From the NCBI GenBank assembly GCA_009103225.1, contig RHPI01003389.1, forward strand, positions 322,719 through 386,718: 64,000 bases of DNA, in the 5' to 3' direction. The position numbers were made by a program, and so were the translations under genes. Source of the DNA: Chlorokybus atmophyticus. Lineage: Eukaryota; Streptophyta; Chlorokybophyceae; Chlorokybales; Chlorokybaceae. Shown piece by piece: positions 24,640 through 34,739 of the stretch. The notes under the pieces were generated by a model that worked only from the letters and a program-made list of their open reading frames with translations, did not search any database and was not told the DNA's origin. How positions within the stretch are numbered: the first letter of the stretch is position 1; each line of letters starts with the position of its first letter.

Positions 24640-26290
24640 AGTTCACTGTTGTGACTGATCACAACCCGTTGGTGTATTTCTCAACACAGCAAAACTTGTC
24701 GAGACGACAAGCGCGCTGGAATGAGTTTTTGTCCAGGTTTACCTTTGATTGGGTATATCGGCCGGGCAGAACCAATGTGGCGGACCCTTTAAGTCGTTGC
24801 CCGTCATTATTGGCGGTGATGCCTGCGCAATTACTCGCAACACGCAGCACATTGTCTCCTGATGATAAGTTTGTGCAAGCTGTTGTACAGGGGTACACTT
24901 CGGACCCATGGTTTTCGGTTGCAGAAAACTTACAAAAGCTTGACAAACGGGACAATCTGTATTACATGAACAGCAGTTTGGCAATACCAAACCATGCTGA
25001 TTTACGCATGAAATGCATAACGGATGTTCACGATCCACCGTATGCTGGGCACTTTGGGGGTCGCAAGACTACCAAGGCAGCGCAACAGTTGTACTGGTGG
25101 CCATCGTTGCCTGTTGACGTGAAGCGCTATGTTGACACGTGTGATAAATGTCAGCGTGACAAACCTTTACGTCAGAAACCCGTTGAGTTGCTGCAACCTT
25201 TGCCTGTTCCTGATGGCAAGTGGGAAAGTGTGAGTATGGATTTAATCACTGAGCTCCCTGAGACAATGTTAGGACACACTGCGGTTGCAGTTTTTGTGGA
25301 CCGTTTGACAAAAATGGTTCACATTGTCCCTTGTTGCACGGAAATAGGCTCCCGTAAATGAGCGATGGTTTTTGTCGCCTCTGTATTTAAGTTGCATGGC
25401 TTGCCTCGCGACTTTGTGTCTGTTCGCAATCCGCGATTTGTGGCTCAATTCTGGAAGTCGCTATGCAGCTTCTTACATATTCAGCAGAATATGAGCACAG
25501 CTTATCATCCACAAACGGATGGTCAAACAGAGCGCGTCGTATCAAGTGATTGAAGAAACTTTTCGGCATTATGTGAGTCCGAACCAGTCTGATTGGGATA
25601 TCTATCTTTCAATGGCTGAGTTTGCGATTAACAATGCATGGCAAGAGAGTGTGCAGGAAGCTCCATTTTTCTTGAATTATGGTATGCATCCACTAAGTCC
25701 TGCGAGTATTATAAGTTGCCCGCTACCGACATAACTCGCGTACCTGCAGCACGCGAGATGGCTTCGGCCATGCAGGATAGGTTAGCGTTGGCAAAGGCCT
25801 GTCTGCGCGCAGCGCAAGACAAACAAAAAGCCCATGCTGATGCACATCGCAGAGAGGCCAACTACGATGTGCGCTGTTCAGTGCTTTTGCGCACTAAAAC
25901 ATATCCATCAAGGGAGTGGGTACCCGTAAGTTTTTCCCTCGCTGGATAGGCCTTTCAAAGTGACTGATCGGATCGGCACTCACGCGTATCGGTTGGACTT
26001 GCCAAAATCCATACGCATTCATAATGTGTTTCATGTGAGTGTACTAAAACCGTATCGTTCCGACGGTCGGGTTCAACCTCCTCCACCCCCGGTCGCAGTG
26101 GATGGCGACGATACTTTCGTATATGAGGTGGAAGCAATCCTAAGTCACCGTAAGCCTCGACGCGGACGCGCGCCGTTTTACTTGGTGAAATGGAAAGGGT
26201 ATGGTGTTACAAGAACACAATACATGGGAGCCCGAAAGGAATCTTACCAACTGCCAAGAGATTCTTCGGGGGTACTGGAGTACTGTGTAA
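24640..26290 (+). pseudogene. Pol of chromovirus A, 3' part (RNase H end, integrase, chromodomain)
   Basis: Continuation of the Pol cut at 22062. RNase H resumes with VVTDHNPLVYF, then the integrase zinc finger HDPPYAGHFGGRKT ... CDKCQRDK (about 25028-25163) and DDE core start VFVDRLTKMVHIV. A stop at 25359-25361 (SRK*) and frameshifts near 25530 and 25730 break it. Remaining parts are AYHPQTDGQTER, HNVFHVSVLKPY (about 26017-26055) and a chromodomain VYEVEAILSHRK ... YLVKWKGYG (about 26118-26208), after which another shift occurs. Read in the element B frame, Pol would stop at 26288-26290, one base pair before a 62-bp palindrome. Confidence 0.9.
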
Positions 26291-26352
26291 GATGTCTGCC
26301 AGCACCCTTTTACCGTCCGCACGCGGACGGTAAAAGGGTGCTGGCAGACATC
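26291..26352. repeat. 62-bp perfect palindrome in chromovirus A
   Basis: Arms of 30 bp at 26291-26320 and 26323-26352 with a 2-bp loop (AC). The left arm begins GATGTCTGCCAGCACCC. It lies between the end of Pol and the polypurine tract. Confidence 0.95.
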
Positions 26353-26442
26353 TTTATCGCTTCGGCCCTTATTCTCTCGCTGCTTTTGTTTCGCAACTCG
26401 TGGTGGGGCTTTGCTAACCCTTCAACGAGGACATTGAAACCT

Positions 26443-26455
26443 AAGTGGGGGGGAA
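26443..26455 (+). other. Polypurine tract of chromovirus A
   Basis: AAGTGGGGGGGAA immediately before the 3' LTR; primes plus-strand DNA in this class of element. Confidence 0.9.
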
Positions 26456-26797
26456 TGTAACGGTGTGCTACCTCCATAGAGGTTCCCCGCCCTTATTTAG
26501 GATTAAATAAGGGTCCCAACGGGCTTATGTAGCTTATTAAGCCTTATTAAGGCCGTTAACCTAGTGTTAACGGCCTAATGCAGTGTGACTTAACTGTGAC
26601 ACTGATATCGGCGTGAGACATGAGTCTCACGCCGATATCAGCCGCATGGCGGCACTGCTAACGCAGTGGCCGCCATAGCCAGAGCATCTTTTGCTCTGGC
26701 AGCTGCCCCGGCAACGGCGGCGGCGGTGGCGTTGGCTGGCTGGTGGTGGTGTTGGGGTAGGGGATTAAAGGGGGCGGTAGCACCCCTCCTCCTTACA
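26456..26797 (+). repeat. 3' LTR of chromovirus A
   Basis: 342 bp, matches 17357-17698 with about 9 differences. The 18-bp-arm hairpin is preserved at 26602-26619/26624-26641. It is followed by the GCTGG target duplication at 26798-26802. Confidence 0.95.
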
Positions 26798-26802
26798 GCT
26801 GG

Positions 26803-27227
26803 GGCTGCAACCAATTGTCTCAGCTCTGCATCTCAGACTGGCCGCCTTTATAAACTCACACGCTACTACCAACATATGTAATAACTATACTAATTCTACT
26901 TGACCCACGCAAACAATGCCAACATACGTGCACGCACCCATGCACAACCAGGCTATCGTCCCTGCCATGGTCGAGGGTCACGCCGTCTCGGGCACACTGC
27001 AGAGCGCTCATGCCGTGGGCATGCTGGTGCTGCGCGCAGCATTAGAGCAACACAAAGACAACCGCCCAGACATAGGCATAGGCTCGGGGATGAACCTATG
27101 TGAGGATCTGATTAGTAGTAGAGGTGGTGACGCTCTCCTTCTTACTGTCCCTACTTTGCTGTAGTACACACAGTTAATAAGCCCCCCCTAAGGTTCTGCG
27201 GTAGCCTCCTACTCTAGGACTCAGCTT
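26803..27227. other. Spacer, probable 3' end of element C
   Basis: 425 bp with no gene. On the minus strand a purine run (TTAGGGGGGG, complement of about 27179-27188) lies about 40 bp after the element C stop and could be its polypurine tract. In that case the sequence beyond it would be LTR. No matching second LTR was recognised near 36.8-37.7 kb. Confidence 0.3.
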
Positions 27228-27719
27228 TTACTGACTGTGTGGGGAACCGTTGATGCGGCAGTCATCGCACCAATACTCCCACAACGGCACCTTATCCAAT
27301 GGAGGGTCAAGGCAGTAACAGTGCATGCCTTGGTTGCAGCCTTCGCATAGCAGTATTACGGGATCGTTGTCGGCGCTGCCACAATTCTTGTAGCGGGTGC
27401 TTCGCAGCGATCGCGGGTGCTGGATCTTACCAAAGCCAGCAATGTGGGGTAGATGACAGGGCGCGCAGTTCACCATGTTGTCCTTCATGCGCTCGCCTTG
27501 TTGTCTCAGAAGGTCCAATACCCCTGTGGGATACACCTTCAATACCTTATAGACAGCGCGCCCGACGGAGGTGTCGAGGGTGTCGTGTGTGGCCGCCATA
27601 CGGTAGACAAAGTCTCTTGGCTGGAAGCGGCGTTGTCGCTTTCTGTAAAAACCGCTGCGCACACGCTCGTAGCGAAGCGTGTTGCAATGCTGAGCAATGC
27701 ACAGGTTGTTAAAGGCCAT
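27228..27719 (-). CDS. Integrase C-terminus plus PHD finger of element C
   Basis: 163-residue open segment. Residues about 25-95 (RRFQPRDFVY ... NCAPCHLP) look like the integrase C-terminal domain of green-algal Ty3 elements. Residues 110-154 form a PHD finger: C113, LLCEGC with C125 and C128, H133, C136, then PPLDKVP and WCDDC with C151 and C154. The position expected to hold the first zinc-binding Cys is Tyr110 (TAC, one transition from TGC), so zinc binding at site 1 may be lost. PHD fingers read histone H3 tails; here the domain would target integration. It is the best-preserved part of the element. Confidence 0.8.
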   Translation of the reverse strand: MAFNNLCIAQHCNTLRYERVRSGFYRKRQRRFQPRDFVYRMAATHDTLDTSVGRAVYKVLKVYPTGVLDLLRQQGERMKDNMVNCAPCHLPHIAGFGKIQHPRSLRSTRYKNCGSADNDPVILLCEGCNQGMHCYCLDPPLDKVPLWEYWCDDCRINGSPHSQ

Positions 27720-28485
27720 GGGGACAGTGTGCTCGAACAGCGCGTGAGCATCGGGACAGTGTGCTCGAACAGCGCATTGCGCACTGTCAGATCATACAGC
27801 ATTTCGTCGAGGTTGTCGAGATTGTCCGCCACTCTGTTGAGGTCCTCCTGCTGTGCGTGGAAAGGGAGCAATGGCTGCCTTTCAAACAGCAAACAGTATA
27901 GGCTGTACTCCCGCAGTGCTGCCTACTTGGACAGCCGGTATCCCAAACCGGCTACCCATGGGAGGTGGTCATCCCATGTGCTCTTCGAAGTCGAAGTAGT
28001 ACTTGCGCAAAGCCTTCTTGATGGTCCGCACGATACCCTCAGCGTCACCATCGGCTTGTGGATGGTCGCGTCAAGTTTGGCGATGGTCGATGAAGCATCG
28101 GTCGATGAGCTTGTCGAAGGCTCCTCTGAACTCCGTACCTTAGTCGGTGATGACTTCAGCACAGATGCCGAAGCGTCCGAGTACATGGGAGAGGAAAGCC
28201 TGGGCTACTCCCTCGCTGCTCTTGTCGGGCAGGGGGGCACTAGCTCCACCCACTTGGAGAAGTGCTCAATCATGACGAGGATGTAGCGGTTGCCTCGTGA
28301 TGAGGGCAATAACCCCCAAAGATGTCCAGTGCCCAGCGATAGAACAGTCCCGAGATGGGGAGGGGATGCAAGGTGGCGTTGCGTGTGTTGAGGCTCACGC
28401 GGACCATGTCACACTGCTGATAGTCGCTGACCAACTTGCGCACCTGTTTGTGCACCCCATACAACCAGTATTGAGTCCTAACCAA
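27720..28485 (-). pseudogene. Integrase core of element C, decayed
   Basis: Minus-strand fragments in several frames. An integrase zinc-binding-like stretch contains DYQQCDMVRV and LYRWALDIFG-type residues (28485-28270). Catalytic-core pieces follow (GIVRTIKKALRKYYFDF, about 28050-28000), then FERQPLLPFHAQQEDLN (about 27890-27840). Several in-frame stops and shifts are present. Confidence 0.65.
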
Positions 28486-28614
28486 ACTGGCCGTGCGCTT
28501 AACAACGAAGTGTCCGAGCTCGGTGTGAAGGGCAGCGATGATGCCTTTTTGCGCAGCTGGTGTTAGGACCTCCTTGTCCTCATTCTGTATCCGTCAATAT
28601 GGTTTGTCGTCGGC

Positions 28615-29325
28615 CTAGCGATAGAGCTGAGTGCATAAACTGACGCGGTCTTTCTCGCACGTGCTCATACCTGCTGAAAATTGTCCAGTCCGGAGTGCGA
28701 GGGATGGCTTGTCAGGCCAAATGTCCTGTCGTGTGTCGGTGGGTGCCAACTCCTCATCGTCCACCTCAGGGTCGACGGCGAGCGCTTCTCTGATAAGAGG
28801 TCGGTGACGGTGACGATGGGCCCGAAAGAAGGCACGTCCTTGTCTGCTGATGCCTCCGTGGCCTGGGTGTTGCGTCCTGCACGTAGCGCAGCGACAGCGA
28901 ACATGGCCGCTAGGTGTAGCGACATAGAGGTGCGGCTGCAGGACCCAACTCGTGTCGGGCTCCTGTCGCATCGCTGGTGCTGAGGTGGGGGTTGCGTTGC
29001 GACTAAGGCCGTCTGCGTTTTGATTGGACAGGCCTGCCCAATGCTCCACCTCACAGTTGTACTCCTGCAGCAGTGGTGCCCACCGTGCCAGCTTGCCTGT
29101 CAGGTGCTGGTTGGTCATCAATAACTTCAGTGGTTGGTGGTCAGTGATCAGTTGAAACTGCCGTTTAAATAGAAAGAGGCAAATGAAGAAGATGGCCCAT
29201 ACCGCTGCGAGACACTCCCCCTCGTAGCTGCTGTAATTGGCCTCAGCGCTTTTGTTGCTGCGGCTAGCATACAATACTACGCGCTCCTTCTTGTTGTCAT
29301 CGTGCTGCACGAGCACTGCTCCCAT
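28615..29325 (-). CDS. RNase H domain of element C
   Basis: Open for 236 codons. It degrades RNA in the RNA:DNA hybrid. Visible features: MGAVLVQHDDNKKERVVLYASR, SSYEGECLAAVWA (catalytic Glu region), LITDHQPLKLLM (catalytic Asp) and the terminal NADGLSR motif. The part after about residue 130 is Arg/His-rich and probably shifted out of frame. The frame differs from the RT block upstream (29372 onward), so a frameshift separates them. Confidence 0.82.
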   Translation of the reverse strand: MGAVLVQHDDNKKERVVLYASRSNKSAEANYSSYEGECLAAVWAIFFICLFLFKRQFQLITDHQPLKLLMTNQHLTGKLARWAPLLQEYNCEVEHWAGLSNQNADGLSRNATPTSAPAMRQEPDTSWVLQPHLYVATPSGHVRCRCATCRTQHPGHGGISRQGRAFFRAHRHRHRPLIREALAVDPEVDDEELAPTDTRQDIWPDKPSLALRTGQFSAGMSTCEKDRVSLCTQLYR

Positions 29326-29371
29326 GCCGAGCTTGCTGTAATCCGTGTGCAGGATAAATGACCTGCCGTAG

Positions 29372-30250
29372 TCAGGTCGCTAAAAAATGGAAACTGTGGT
29401 AAGTCGGAGCTTCGACTCCTTGAAGGCCTCTTATTGTGCCTCTTTCCACGAGAACTTCGTGTCCTTCCTCGGCAATTTGTTGAGTGGCCGCGCAATCTTC
29501 GTGAAGTCCTTGACGAACCATTTGCGCCCACCGTACGTACACATCGTGGGGCACAATCATGTGCCCTAAGTAAGGTACTTTGTGGGTAAAGAAGGTGCAC
29601 TTGTCGGGGTGCACCGTCATCCCTACTTCATACAATCTCTGCAGCACCTCCTCGATGAGCCTGAGATGCTCCTCACTGCAACTGAAAATGAGGATGTCAT
29701 CGATGTAGCAGCGTGCAAAGTCAAATTCCTTGAGGGCTTTGTCCATGACGCGCTGGAACTTGGCAGGAGCATTCTTAAGTCCGAACAGCATGACTTTCCA
29801 CTGGTACAGCTGCCGGTCGCCCCAGAAGGAGGTCTTGTGCTTGTCCTCCTCCTTGATGGCGTTGTACCCTTGGCGCAGGATGTCCATGTCCAGGATATTG
29901 AAGACTGTACAGTCTCCTACATCATCAAAGATACCTTGCGCAGTTGGCATTGGATACCTGTCGTGCTTGTTGTTGAGGGGGTGGTAGTCACCGCACATAC
30001 GCCGGTCCGTCCAATTGCCTGTTGAATACTTCTTCAGGGGTATGACAATTGCGGCCGCAAAGTCCAATGTGGACTCCTCGATCAGGCCTGCATCTAGCAG
30101 AGCCTTGCACCTCTGCTCCACCAAGTTTTCTTCCAACTTGGGGTGTCTGTACTATCGTCGGCACACCGGTTCGGTGTCCACCAACTTGATGTCCATCTGG
30201 TAAATTGAACAGCTGCCCAACGCCTTCACGCTGAAGCTGAGCTGACTCGT
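29372..30250 (-). pseudogene. Reverse transcriptase of element C
   Basis: The 254-codon open part 30136-29372 holds RT blocks: LLDAGLIEESTLDFAAAIV, CGDYHPLNNKHDRYPMP, FNILDMDILRQGYN, KTSFWGDRQLYQWKVMLFGL, then YIDDILIF (about 29711-29689, catalytic Asp pair) and VPYLGHMI. N-terminal RT residues (QMDIKLVDTEPV) lie in another frame at about 30200, so there is a shift near 30150. After about 29540 the frame is lost again. Confidence 0.88.
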
Positions 30251-31181
30251 CCACTTGTTGAAGAGAGCCTCAAGTTGTTCTAATGGCTGGCTACTAGCGA
30301 GCGGTCCGATGGCATGCGAACAGGAGGTAGCGTTGGCGACCACCGGAATGTCCTCCACAATGACTGCTGCCTGCTCTTCCATGTGGGCGATCTCAAGGGC
30401 GGTGTGTGACGCTTTAGTCTCTCGAACGCGATCAGCCCACCCCCACGCCAGGTGTTTGAGCATTTGGAAGGACACATGGCGGTGCTGGAGAGCAAAGCAC
30501 ATCTCTCACAACCACACCATGCTATTCTGATGCATTGCGCGCCCCAACAACTGACATTGCTGACTGTCGGTCAGCATAAAACCTGCGATACTGCTTGAAG
30601 AGAATCCCACGGCGCGTGCGCGCTTGCGAGTGCTGGGTTCCTCCAGCCAGCCTGTGTTGGAATTTAACACAGTGCCGTCACCTCCGTTGCGGAAGGCGTA
30701 TGAACCTGGGCAAGACACCAGAGAGGGGAGCGCACGGCGCGGTTGACCAGGTTGGATGCAGTGGTAGATGTGCTGGCAATCGTGTCGCGTAACCGTTTGT
30801 GCTGTGCGCCTAGGGTCCAGGATGATGTCGACGGTGAGATTGCGTGGACAACCGCTGTGCACATATTCAGCAGCGAGCGATCCTCCACTGTGGCCAGGTT
30901 GGTCCATTTAACGTGGCCGCGATGAGCATCGGGATCCATGACGCGCTGCGTTAATATTGAGAGGATGCCCCAGCAAGGAGCACACCTGTAAAAGGCTGTT
31001 GGCCACGTGATGACGCTTATCGTCCTCGGAGTGCACGTTCTCGATGCTGTACCCCAGGGGCCTGAAGATCTAGTTGGTCTGCAGGAATTTGATGACACAC
31101 ATCAGCTCCCGGAACAGTTGTGAGCGAGGATCAGAAAGTCCTTGGCCTCTGCCTGCTCTGGAGTATCCTTGACACTCCCAT

Positions 31182-31709
31182 TGTAACGGGAGCAATAATA
31201 ATAGGGGTATTATTGCTACCTAAATAACACATTTTGTATGAATAAGTTTTTAAATATGCTTATTTATACCTCTTTTCTACGGTTCCTCGCTTATTAAAGG
31301 CTATGATGCTTTATCATAGCTTAAATAAATCCCATTGGGTGTAGATCCGCTTATTCAAGCCTATTTAGTGTCACTTTTGATATAATGTGATCACTATCTC
31401 GTTAGGTACCTTACGATAGGTATCTTTGAATAGATACCTTATCGATAGGTACCTTATCTAAGCTGTGATTGGCTCACGCTTGAATTCCTAACTACCCTAT
31501 CTGTAGGGTCGATGTCTAGTTGTGAGTTAATTATCAAGAGGTATATAGTTGATATACTCTTGATATAAAAGGTCACATCAATCTGGTGTGGGGACTTTTC
31601 AGTTCTCTGCTCAGTGGCGGCCACGCCGTTGAAAGGCTTGTCATAGGCGGTGTGGGTGTTGGGGTAGAGGATTGAAGGGTTGTTGGCGGCGACGCCGGCA
31701 TCTGTTACA
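31182..31709 (+). mobile_element. Solo LTR of family B inside the methyltransferase
   Basis: 528 bp, TGTAACGGG...TGTTACA, homologous along its length to 24108-24634. It is flanked by CCCAT at 31177-31181 and 31710-31714, a perfect 5-bp target duplication. It is opposite in orientation to element C. Solo LTRs arise by recombination between the two LTRs of a full element. Confidence 0.95.
31564..31570 (+). promoter_or_regulatory. TATA-like box in the solo LTR
   Basis: TATAAAA, same context as 24491-24497. Could drive transcription outward to the right, antisense to element C. Confidence 0.4.
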
Positions 31710-32299
31710 CCCATCCTGTCATTAACAAGTCAATGTTGCCCACAGCCAGGAGGTGATTGGCAGTGCTTAAGCGGATGTCCTGTGGTAGTGCCTTCAGACT
31801 GCCTTCAGTGCTGATGGTGGCAGCTGCTGCGGGTAGCACTCATATAGGCGGCGCAAATGGTGGCTAAGGGCAATCCGTGCGTGTGGATCAGGGTCGCAGT
31901 AAAGGTACTTGGTGACCATTGCGCCGGTGTTGAGGACAGCGGCGAGGCCACTACCTATACCTCCAAACAGTTCCAACATAGTGATGCTTTGTTGTCGGCG
32001 AAACACGTCGAACTCCACTACTCTAGTGGCTACTTGATATTGCTCCTGGACTGCAGCTTGGTCCTTATGGAGAGGACACCGTGCAGTGAGCCGTAGCCTG
32101 GTTAGTAATAGATGTGCGACCACTTGTGCGCACCAACGGCGTTCAAATGGTTTCTGTTGGGCCACTTCTTCAGTGGCATCCTCCTGGGACTCATCGTATG
32201 GGATAGGAGAGTCTTGGTTAGGGTTGTGGGTGACTACCGATACTGACCTGTCAGTGGTTGTCGAAGCCGACCAGTAGGTTGCTATTGCAGCTGACCTTT

Positions 32300-32700
32300 G
32301 GTGAGAGCGAGTGCGAGCCACCAACTCGAGAGGCCAATATTCTTGAACCTTTCCATCCTTGTCAACCCAATGGGGACGAAACCATGCCTTCTCCGTGTAG
32401 CAGTGCAGCCCCATGTCAACAGAAAAGTTGAAGTTGCATCCCAACAGCAGGTCCAAGGATCCTGCGTCGGTGACCACACACTTTTGTATGACCTTGGTGC
32501 TGCGGGAAGAGTCCAACCCTGTCAAGCGAATGCGAGAGGGCCTGCTTGGTGATGCCAATCACCTTATCACGGCTGCAGGTTGATGTGTCAAGCACGTTTG
32601 GGCAGGTCATCAGCTCAGCGCTGGTGATTCCGAGGTCGCGTGCGAGGTAACGTCCGATGATGACAGGCTGGGCTCCAGAGTCCAGCACCACGCGCTTGGG
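32300..32700 (-). pseudogene. Aspartic protease of element C
   Basis: VLDSGAQPVIIG at about 32690-32655 is a retropepsin-like active site (D-S-G-A), followed by RYLARDLGI. The reading moves to another frame near 32560 (VIQKCVVTDAG ... LLLGCNF) and runs on into the methyltransferase block. It would cleave the Gag-Pol polyprotein. Confidence 0.75.
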
Positions 32701-32823
32701 TGCTCGACTGTTGATGGTAACATGCTTGCCTTGCCTTTGTTAGTGATTATGGCTGCACTGGCGTTGATGCGCAGACGCTTGAATCGTCAATAGCGTGTGC
32801 GTGGGGTGACTGCTGCTACAGTC

Positions 32824-34139
32824 TCATACGGTGGTGTCGAGCGCAGTGCGTAAAGAGCCCCTCGATCGGCTGGGTCTTGAGAACCTTTTTGTCCGCGGCC
32901 TGGCCCGAACTATCTGTCTTGGCTGTTGGTACACTCGCTGCGGTCTGGGTGCTGGCGGTGCTGCCTGTGGCTGCCCTGACTGTGGAGTAGGGGGATTGCG
33001 CCTCGGTGTGGTCGGGGTTATACCTGGCGGTGAGGCCATTGGCTGTGGGGGGAACCCTGGAGGACTGGGTGGTTGTAAACCCGCCTCGCGTGCAGCCTGT
33101 TCTTCTACATAGGTCCAGTGTACAGCATGAGCCGCCTCCCTGATCAATGTACCTTCCCATGTGGCTGTTGATTGTTGACCACGTCACTGCAGCGATGGTT
33201 CTAAGGCATGGGCTGAAGATACACTGCGCGCAAGAGCCGCGCTCGTATGTCGCGGGCTAAGGTGGAATCCCTTAGGATCCCTGCCATGTAGGCATCCCAT
33301 CTGCCATTAACCACCCCCAATTCTAGCACCGTTGTTACTCGTGCATGCACAGTGCGGTAAATCTTTGGCTGTTAAACGTGCTGCTCATAATCAGCTGCGA
33401 TGCGTCCGCGTGGTCGCGCTGCTTTCACTCTTGGCAACCTCAGTATGGCCTCTTGAGCTCCTTCCAAGGTGTCAGTGGCTGCCGAGGCCACCTCATCATA
33501 TATATAGGCTATATAGGCTATATAAGCTTGCCGTAGCGAGCGAAGCAAGGCGTCCAACCATAAGAATCTGGTGCCAATCGCGAACAAAGGGACTGCGGGG
33601 TGACTAGTGACTAGATAAGTCACTAGTCTCACTCGCGCTGCATTGCAACCTTGTCGCATCCCCATCATCTGTCTCAGACCGATGCCTTCTTGTCGATGTA
33701 GTATGGTTGCTTGTCGCAACAGGGCAATGCGAACTTGCTGTTTTCCAACTAGGCCTGCTCCATCCCGCCGTGTACACCCTTGTGGTGTAAGGTAGCCTCT
33801 CCCTGGGTCTCGTTGACCGTCAGGCAAATTTTCCATTAAAGCGGGTAGCAGCGGGGCGATCACCCCCCTGGTTTGTTGGGCCAGCGCCCTCGCTTGGTCA
33901 CTGTCGGTCTCAATGGCGAGAGGTGTAGTGCTAGACGAAAGGATTGTTGGTTGAGGAACGGAAGCGCGAGCAGCGGCAAGGGCTTGCGCTCGTGCATTGA
34001 TGGCTGCAGTTTGGTCCTGTCGCCAGGTGAACGCTTGTTCCAGAGCGGTGTAGCGCTCGTGAAGCCGAATAATACTGAGGGGCCTCAGTGCTTTGTCGTT
34101 ACCCAAAGGCATGTCAGCTGCATCACTGGTGTGCTGCAC
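32824..34139 (-). pseudogene. Second Gag-like / linker region of element C
   Basis: Two open segments, 34139-33372 (255 codons) and 33187-32816, lie upstream of the protease. The first has Ala/Gln/Arg-rich helices (RLHERYTALEQAF) and a TATATAGGC triplet repeat at about 33500-33530. Between them, RWDAYMAGILRD-like residues resemble Gag capsid. The second is Pro/Gln-rich with an Arg-rich end (IVRARPRTKRFSR), nucleocapsid-like but without a zinc knuckle. The assignment is by position and composition only. Confidence 0.4.
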
Positions 34140-34739
34140 ATTGGGTTGCCGGTCTCGATACGTGTCCAGCGGACTTGGCTCGAAAAGCTCGTAACAAACT
34201 CGTACGGGCTGGCGTGGCGCGGTCTACATGTTGTCATGCAGAGAACAGTTGCCGGGCCAACTCCAGCACAACAGGTTCCAACCACAAAGATGTGGTCTCG
34301 TATGGGAGGCGCCGTGTCGGCGAGATTTTTATCCTCCAGTTGCCGCTGGGTTTGCTCTGGCAGGGTGTGATGTTCAGGCAACGCGATCACTGCGTTCAAC
34401 GCGCGTGGTGCGCTGTCCTCCTTTCTCATAAGCATTGGTGGTGAGATCTGCTCCACGCACGATGGTGTCCCATGAGCGCTCAGCTTGCTGACCTTGCGGG
34501 ACAGCCTGAGTGGCGTCGAGGGCGGAATGTAGCTGCCCGCGTCGCTGCAGTGGCAGCGGACTCGACGATGACACTGGCAGTGGTTGCAATAGTGCCGGTC
34601 AGTGGCGCGAGAATGGTCTCAACGCTCGTTGACACAGGTGGTCCTGCAACTGGAGCGGGACCGGTGCGATTTTCTGCTGCAAAATAGGTGACAACAGCGG
34701 CTGTCGCCATTGCGCTCACCAGTATTAGCGTCACGGTGC

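Larger units (their letters stand above)
17357..26797 (+). mobile_element. Chromovirus A (Ty3/gypsy LTR retrotransposon)
   Basis: Complete element of 9441 bp, including a nested insertion. Two 342-bp LTRs begin TGTAACGG and end TTACA. The flanks GCTGG at 17352-17356 and 26798-26802 are a perfect 5-bp target-site duplication. A primer-binding site, gag, pol with C-terminal chromodomain and a polypurine tract are present in the expected order. By eye the LTRs differ at 9 of 342 positions (about 2.6%), mostly transitions, so the insertion is fairly recent yet already inactive. Pol carries several frameshifts and is split by element B at 22063-24634. Confidence 0.95.
30500..32010 (-). pseudogene. 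C5-cytosine DNA methyltransferase domain of element C
   Basis: About 310 codons once the inserted LTR is ignored. Motif I is TMLELFGGIGSGLAAVL (31982-31932), an S-adenosylmethionine-binding loop; YLYCDPDP follows. After a one-base shift near 31797 comes IDLLMTGWECQGYSRAG, the motif IV region with catalytic Cys codon 31172-31174; Pro of the canonical PCQ is Glu here. Next are DPRSQLF, motif VI IENV (31034-31042), a motif VIII-like DAHRGHVKWTNL in a shifted frame (about 30915), then AVGF and QLLGRAMHQNSM, a motif X-like end (about 30600-30520). Breaks are the shift at about 31797, a TAG at 31070-31072, a shift near 30930 and the solo LTR at 31182-31709. The domain sits between protease and RT, so it belongs to Pol and is not a host gene. 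It would methylate cytosine in DNA; the target is unknown. Confidence 0.88.

Noticed and set aside
30664-31098. 144-codon frame antisense or out of frame to the methyltransferase
   Set aside because: Only its middle (HRGHVKWTNL) fits the methyltransferase after a frameshift; the rest is a shadow of the true frame.
31454-31714. 86-codon minus-strand frame
   Set aside because: Lies wholly within the solo LTR and its target duplication.
30500-32010. Host DNA methyltransferase gene
   Set aside because: It has no introns, is bounded by protease and RT on the same strand, and continues their reading direction, so it is part of the retroelement.
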